From positions 15,984-41,776 of the forward strand of contig CAJUMR010000023.1 of the NCBI GenBank assembly GCA_910587475.1: DNA of 25,793 nucleotides. Direction: 5' to 3'. This document shows, piece by piece, positions 21,876 through 25,793 of this stretch. Under the pieces are notes generated by a model, which worked only from the letters and a program-made list of their open reading frames with translations, had not been told where the DNA came from and did no database searches. Origin of the DNA: an uncultured Muribaculaceae bacterium (GTDB taxonomy: Bacteria; Bacteroidota; Bacteroidia; Bacteroidales; Muribaculaceae). The position numbers and the translations under genes are program-made. Position 1 is the first letter of the stretch. Each line of letters begins with the position of its first letter.

Positions 21876-22502
21876 TCACTTTTTCATCTTCCAGGTCTTC
21901 CAGATATTATCTACCGCCCGGCGGAATTGTTCATCAGATCTATACCTGTTCTCAGGCACAATTATCGACAAATGATGCACATAGTCGCTCCCTTCAAGCA
22001 ACACTTCAATAGATCGGTTGTACGCAACCACTTTTTCGAATCCTGCTGCACCAACTTTAAGACCTTCGTGATCCGCAACCACAGTTTTCATATAGCCATG
22101 TTCAATTTTTTTCCATGAACCCGGGTGACGGCTCTGACGATCTAACATAGCCCTCAGAAAATCGATATCGACTTTGCTGCCGTCGGGCAATATATAGCTT
22201 TGGATATGGCAACTCTGCGAATCTTCAAAATGATTCTTATCGAAAAATTGCCATGACTGATAGTACAGATGGCACTTGGTTTCACCTCCGGTAGCATCAA
22301 GCAACAATGCTCCACGCACAGGAGGCATCGCGGAGGCACTGACGGGATCTCCAGCAATCCAGTGTGCAGGCAACGTAATTTCGTAGAGCGCGCACGACTC
22401 CTTGCGAACTCCGTTTGCATTGCCATCGGCCGATGCCACCGACACGCATGTTGCCATCATGGCAGTCACAAAAACGGCTCTAATAATCTGTAGGCAATTC
22501 AT
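21876..22502 (-). CDS. Secreted protein of unknown function
   Basis: 208 residues if started at the ATG at 22502, which gives a proper signal peptide (NCLQIIRAVFVTAMMATC..ASA). In-frame ATGs at 22517 and 22532 are alternatives. I do not recognise the family. The mature part has beta-rich stretches (CALYEITLPAHWIAGDP, KCHLYYQSWQFF, HHLSIIVPENRY) and ends with a helix (FRRAVDNIWKTWKMKK). No catalytic motif is evident. The start lies 23 bases inside the end of the propeller lipoprotein gene, so the pair is co-translated and both products are exported. A functional link is likely but undefined. Confidence 0.8.
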   Translation of the reverse strand: MNCLQIIRAVFVTAMMATCVSVASADGNANGVRKESCALYEITLPAHWIAGDPVSASAMPPVRGALLLDATGGETKCHLYYQSWQFFDKNHFEDSQSCHIQSYILPDGSKVDIDFLRAMLDRQSRHPGSWKKIEHGYMKTVVADHEGLKVGAAGFEKVVAYNRSIEVLLEGSDYVHHLSIIVPENRYRSDEQFRRAVDNIWKTWKMKK

Positions 22503-23493
22503 ATAGATATATTTCATTGTAATGTTCGACATCCTTGGTTATCAGCCGGCAAGCCTTCGTATCGACAGTCATAAGTGTCACCGGGCGATCAAGTCTGAAC
22601 GCAGATGAGGGACGGCCATCCCAATCCCATATTTCAAGGATCCGCGTCGAATCACTATCGGCATGCAAAGCATATATCTTGTCTCCGATTGCCTTAACAC
22701 CGTAATAGCATCCCGAGGATTGTTTACGGTCTTCCTCCTGATTTCCGTCACTATTATGACGGACTTTAACGTCCATGAGCATACGGCATTCGCGGTCGAA
22801 GAATCTCACGCGGTCGAAATGCCAGTAAAAAGCAGCAAACCTACTACCATCGGGGCTTACAGCCAAAAATTTACCATAAGGTAACAGCAACGGCATACCA
22901 TCGGCCACAGTCGCAGAATCTATCCAGTCGGGATATTCGCCCACTTCACGGGAAGAACCATCAGAAAGGTCATATATACAAAATTCCTTCTGATTAGATG
23001 TCGATCCCAGGCTCAGATAATGCACCGAATCAAGGCGATGAAACATATTGATTGCTCCGTTGGTCTTCAACGGCTGAGATCTTGTGACAACATGCATAGT
23101 GCTGTCTCCGAGGAGAGTCATCGTCTTGAGGCGCCATGTCATATGCTCGAGAGCACAGAATGTATTACCAGACACTTCGATGTTGCGGCCTTCAAGTCCG
23201 ATCAGATCATCAGGCCCCTGCCCTCTGCGGGCTGTACTACAGATAAATTTTAGATCCGGGAGGGTATAGAAATCCAACATAAAATCCTCTCTCTCCTTAT
23301 ATATACCCAATTTATCTTCGACCACAAACATGGCTCTGGGCAAAAGAGCGTCAACCTCAGTTACCACTGTTTCTGCAGTCAGAGGCCTCGCCTCGGGCAT
23401 CAACACATAATCAGCAGTGTGGTCTTTTTCGACGCAGCCTGCCAATGCCGTTATTGCGACAGCTGTCACTGCGATAATGTAATTGCGTTTCAT
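22480..23493 (-). CDS. Propeller lipoprotein, BF3164/TolB-like
   Basis: 337 residues from the ATG at 23493. A longer frame to 23544 is rejected because it begins upstream of the predicted transcript start. The lipobox LAGC puts the lipidated Cys at residue 20. The ARRGQGPDDL motif, the repeated beta-strand blades and KFLAVSPDGSRFAAFY fit the six-bladed TolB-like propeller lipoproteins of Bacteroidales (BF3164-like). Such proteins are envelope-anchored; their ligands are mostly unknown. A full promoter lies upstream (23542-23573). A co-translated secreted protein follows. Confidence 0.85.
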   Translation of the reverse strand: MKRNYIIAVTAVAITALAGCVEKDHTADYVLMPEARPLTAETVVTEVDALLPRAMFVVEDKLGIYKEREDFMLDFYTLPDLKFICSTARRGQGPDDLIGLEGRNIEVSGNTFCALEHMTWRLKTMTLLGDSTMHVVTRSQPLKTNGAINMFHRLDSVHYLSLGSTSNQKEFCIYDLSDGSSREVGEYPDWIDSATVADGMPLLLPYGKFLAVSPDGSRFAAFYWHFDRVRFFDRECRMLMDVKVRHNSDGNQEEDRKQSSGCYYGVKAIGDKIYALHADSDSTRILEIWDWDGRPSSAFRLDRPVTLMTVDTKACRLITKDVEHYNEIYLYELPTDY

Positions 23494-23541
23494 GATCATT
23501 AGAATAGAATGAATAAGATGATCAAATAGATAACTGTTCCA

Positions 23542-23573
23542 CAAAGTTATGTTTAATCATATTTATTTGCAAA
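23542..23573 (-). promoter_or_regulatory. Full Bacteroidetes promoter for the lipoprotein pair
   Basis: On the minus strand TTTG (23570-23573), a 20-base spacer and TAACTTTG (23542-23549). It gives a leader of about 42 bases and fixes the ATG at 23493 as the start. Confidence 0.75.
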
Positions 23574-23635
23574 TTTTTCTTATTGCCACCACGCCGGCAG
23601 ATTCTTGTTTGATATCAGGCGGCCTTAAATACAGA

Positions 23636-23669
23636 GAGGGTGTATCATAGCCGAACATGATACACCCTC
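23636..23669 (-). terminator. Hairpin terminator after nrdJ
   Basis: A perfect 13-base stem (23636-23648 with 23657-23669) and an 8-base loop, 32 bases past the nrdJ stop. In the nrdJ direction it lacks a strong U-tract. A TTTTT run (23675-23679) lies on the plus-strand side instead, so it is either a bidirectional or an inverted copy of the hairpin near pyrD. Confidence 0.6.
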
Positions 23670-23700
23670 CCCCGTTTTTAGTTATACGTGAGTTATTTCA

Positions 23701-25793
23701 TCAGCCGCATTTGGAAGTGCCGCAAGAAGTGCAGATAAGACATCCTTCCTGATAGATCAGAGTCTCCTGACCGCAGTTGGGGCAAGTCTGTCCGCTTGCT
23801 TTTGTGCCGTTGGGCAGATACTTCTTGAGCGCACGTTCGACACCCATCTTCCAAGTGTTGATCGACTGTGAATCAAGTTCAAGACCACCGACCAACTTAA
23901 GCACCTGATCGATCGGCATGCCGTAGCGCAGCACACCGGAGATCAGTTTTGCATAGTTCCAATATTCGGGATTGAATTTGTCCGACAGACCTTCGATGGT
24001 CGTTTTATATCCGCGCTTATTGATGAACTGGAAGTCGTAACGCTTGTTGCCTTTGTCGTCAATAGCTTTGATAATCTTACCATGGGTGACTGACTTGGGA
24101 CAGAATATGCCATCTTCGTCATCGGCAAGACCTGTGAAAATCTCGTAGGGAGCACCATCGATAAGGCCGACGAAAGCAATCCATTTCTCTTTATTATTCT
24201 GGAAACGGACAACATCGGCTTCAAGCTCGATCGGGCGTTTGGCTATATGAGGCTTCTCGATCTGAGCATTTTCGGGAGCCGCTTTTTTCTCCAAAGCGAC
24301 CAACACGCCTGAGCGCGAACCGTCGCGGTAGACTGTGCAACCTTTGCAACCGGAACGCCATGCTTCGACATAGAGATTGTTGACCAGTTCTTCCGACACA
24401 TCGGCAGGAAGGTTGATTGTCACAGAGATAGAGTGATCGACCCATTTCTGTATCCGGCCCTGCATCTTGACCTTTTCAAGCCAGTCGATGTCGTTGGAAG
24501 TTGCACCGGCATATGGCGATCGAGCCACAAGTTCGTCGAGCTGCTCCTGAGTATAGTCCTCACGCACCTCTATGCCATTGACTTTCATCCAGTCAATGAA
24601 CTTAGGATGATACACGACATATTCCTCAAAAGCATCGCCGGACTCGTCGACAAAATCGATACGCACATCTGTGTCGTTGGGGTTTACCTTGCGACGGCGC
24701 TTGTAGACCGGCAGGAACACCGGTTCGATGCCTGAAGTCGTACGAGTCATAAGGCTCGTTGTGCCTGTCGGAGCTATTGTCAGACATGCAATGTTGCGAC
24801 GGCCATGCTCCTTCATCCTTTCGATCAGTTCGGGATCGGCTTCGCCGAGACGATTGATATAGGGATTGTTTTTTTCGCGTTCGAAGTCAAAAATCTCGAA
24901 AGCACCACGCTCCTCAGCCAAGGTGACGGATGAAGAGTATGCTGCCAAAGCAATCGCCTTGTGAACACTTTCCGAGAAATCAGTGGCTTCGGCAGTTCCG
25001 TATTTGAGCCCGAGAGCGGCAAGCATATCGCCTTCAGCGGTCGTGCCCACACCTGTGCGGCGTCCCTTGAGAGTCTTAGCCTTGATTTTCTGCCAGAGAT
25101 TGCGCTCGGAGTATTTGACTTCGTCGGTCTCGGGATCGGCGTCGATCTTCTTTAAAATAGTATCGATCTTCTCCATTTCGAGATCGATGATATCGTCCAT
25201 TATACGCTGAGCCTTGGCAACGTGCTGTCTGAACAGATCGAAATCAAAGCTGGCTTCGGGTGTGAACGGGTTTCTCACATATGAGAAGAGGTTGATGGCC
25301 AGGAGGCGGCAACTGTCGTAGGGACACAACGGTATTTCGCCGCAAGGGTTGGTAGATATCGTGCGGAAACCGAGGTCGGCATAGCAGTCGGGCACCGACT
25401 CGCGGGTGATCGTATCCCAAAAAAGCACACCCGGCTCAGCCGACTTCCACGCGTTGTGGATAATCTTGCCCCAGAACTGGGCGGCGTCGACTTCCTTGAC
25501 CACCTCGGGGTTGTCGGAATCGACGGGGAACTGCTGGCGGTACTTCGCTCCCTCGGTTGCGGCACGCATGAAATCGTCATCAATGCGGACCGATACGTTG
25601 GCGCCGGTAACCTTCCCCTCGGTCATCTTGGCGTCGACAAACGCCTCGCTGTCGGGGTGCTTCACCGAAACGGTGAGCATCAGCGCGCCGCGGCGCCCGT
25701 CCTGAGCCACCTCGCGGGTGGAATTGGAGAAGCGCTCCATAAAGGGCACGAGCCCGGTGGAGGTCAGGGCGGAGTTCTTGACCGGCGAGCCTT
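23701..25793 (-). CDS. nrdJ: Adenosylcobalamin-dependent (class II) ribonucleotide reductase, C-terminal part
   Basis: The frame is open to the window edge, so the N-terminus is missing; the GTG at 25749 is internal. About 697 residues are visible. The upstream edge reads GSPVKNSALTSTG, then FSNSTREVAQDGRRGALM. The radical-site loop NPCGE (25336-25350) holds the Asn, thiyl-radical Cys and Glu of the active site. A TIAPTGTTS segment and a long C-terminal extension follow, ending in a zinc-ribbon-like CPNCG..CLICTSCGTSKCG whose terminal cysteines may shuttle reducing power. It makes deoxyribonucleotides without oxygen but needs vitamin B12, which gut Bacteroidales commonly scavenge. The downstream hairpin ends the transcript. 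Confidence 0.95.
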   Translation of the reverse strand, partial: GSPVKNSALTSTGLVPFMERFSNSTREVAQDGRRGALMLTVSVKHPDSEAFVDAKMTEGKVTGANVSVRIDDDFMRAATEGAKYRQQFPVDSDNPEVVKEVDAAQFWGKIIHNAWKSAEPGVLFWDTITRESVPDCYADLGFRTISTNPCGEIPLCPYDSCRLLAINLFSYVRNPFTPEASFDFDLFRQHVAKAQRIMDDIIDLEMEKIDTILKKIDADPETDEVKYSERNLWQKIKAKTLKGRRTGVGTTAEGDMLAALGLKYGTAEATDFSESVHKAIALAAYSSSVTLAEERGAFEIFDFEREKNNPYINRLGEADPELIERMKEHGRRNIACLTIAPTGTTSLMTRTTSGIEPVFLPVYKRRRKVNPNDTDVRIDFVDESGDAFEEYVVYHPKFIDWMKVNGIEVREDYTQEQLDELVARSPYAGATSNDIDWLEKVKMQGRIQKWVDHSISVTINLPADVSEELVNNLYVEAWRSGCKGCTVYRDGSRSGVLVALEKKAAPENAQIEKPHIAKRPIELEADVVRFQNNKEKWIAFVGLIDGAPYEIFTGLADDEDGIFCPKSVTHGKIIKAIDDKGNKRYDFQFINKRGYKTTIEGLSDKFNPEYWNYAKLISGVLRYGMPIDQVLKLVGGLELDSQSINTWKMGVERALKKYLPNGTKASGQTCPNCGQETLIYQEGCLICTSCGTSKCG

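Noticed and set aside
1..25793. tRNA, rRNA, CRISPR arrays, defence or toxin-antitoxin modules
   Set aside because: I scanned for tRNA arms, regularly spaced repeats and known module families and found none. Small RNAs cannot be excluded by eye.

Overview
The window looks like a gut Bacteroidales chromosome, most plausibly Muribaculaceae. This is inferred from family content and promoter style, not from any search. It carries a DUF4924 protein, a BF3164-like lipoprotein, a type IX secretion (T9SS)-like C-terminal module, an adenosylcobalamin-dependent ribonucleotide reductase and a secreted choloylglycine-hydrolase-family enzyme. Many genes are preceded by the Bacteroidetes -7 element TAnnTTTG, some with a TTTG or TTG about 20 bases upstream. 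No rRNA, tRNA, CRISPR array or intact insertion sequence was seen. Both edges cut genes: a hexapeptide acetyltransferase on the left and nrdJ on the right.

Layout. 1-1326 (+): end of an acetyltransferase, translationally coupled to a secreted alpha/beta hydrolase. 1400-4823 (-): a short DXS/transketolase-like enzyme, a secreted Ntn hydrolase (bile-salt hydrolase/penicillin V acylase family) and a GNAT acetyltransferase. 4963-5520 (+): a DUF4924 protein whose end overlaps a convergent gene. 5493-9480 (-): gdhA, a terminator, then a phosphoethanolamine-transferase-like enzyme and a membrane acyltransferase that overlap each other. 9603-12673 (-): a Fur-family regulator, purA and a DUF1015 gene in a tight operon, whose promoter carries a 20-base palindrome. 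12728-14664: a mixed patch with a DUF6291-like small protein (-), a low-GC orphan (+) and crcB (-). 14766-17268 (+): a 107-residue exported protein made almost only of a T9SS-like C-terminal module, then a type I pullulanase. 17358-17586: a MITE-like inverted-repeat element. 17655-21791 (+): purT, an unknown 118-residue protein, menA, pyrK and pyrD, closely packed. 21876-23493 (-): a propeller lipoprotein and a secreted protein of unknown function. 23701-25793 (-): nrdJ.

Nucleotide metabolism recurs: purA, purT, pyrK/pyrD and a B12-dependent ribonucleotide reductase. With gdhA (ammonia assimilation), menA (menaquinone) and pulA (alpha-glucan use), this is mostly core metabolism of an anaerobic gut commensal. 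The accessory-looking parts are 13184-14277 and the element at 17358-17586. I did not find a convincing new multi-gene system. The best leads are the palindrome over the leaderless fur-purA promoter, the DXS-like enzyme without the two substrate-phosphate arginines, the stand-alone T9SS-like module, the low-GC orphan and the MITE-like element.
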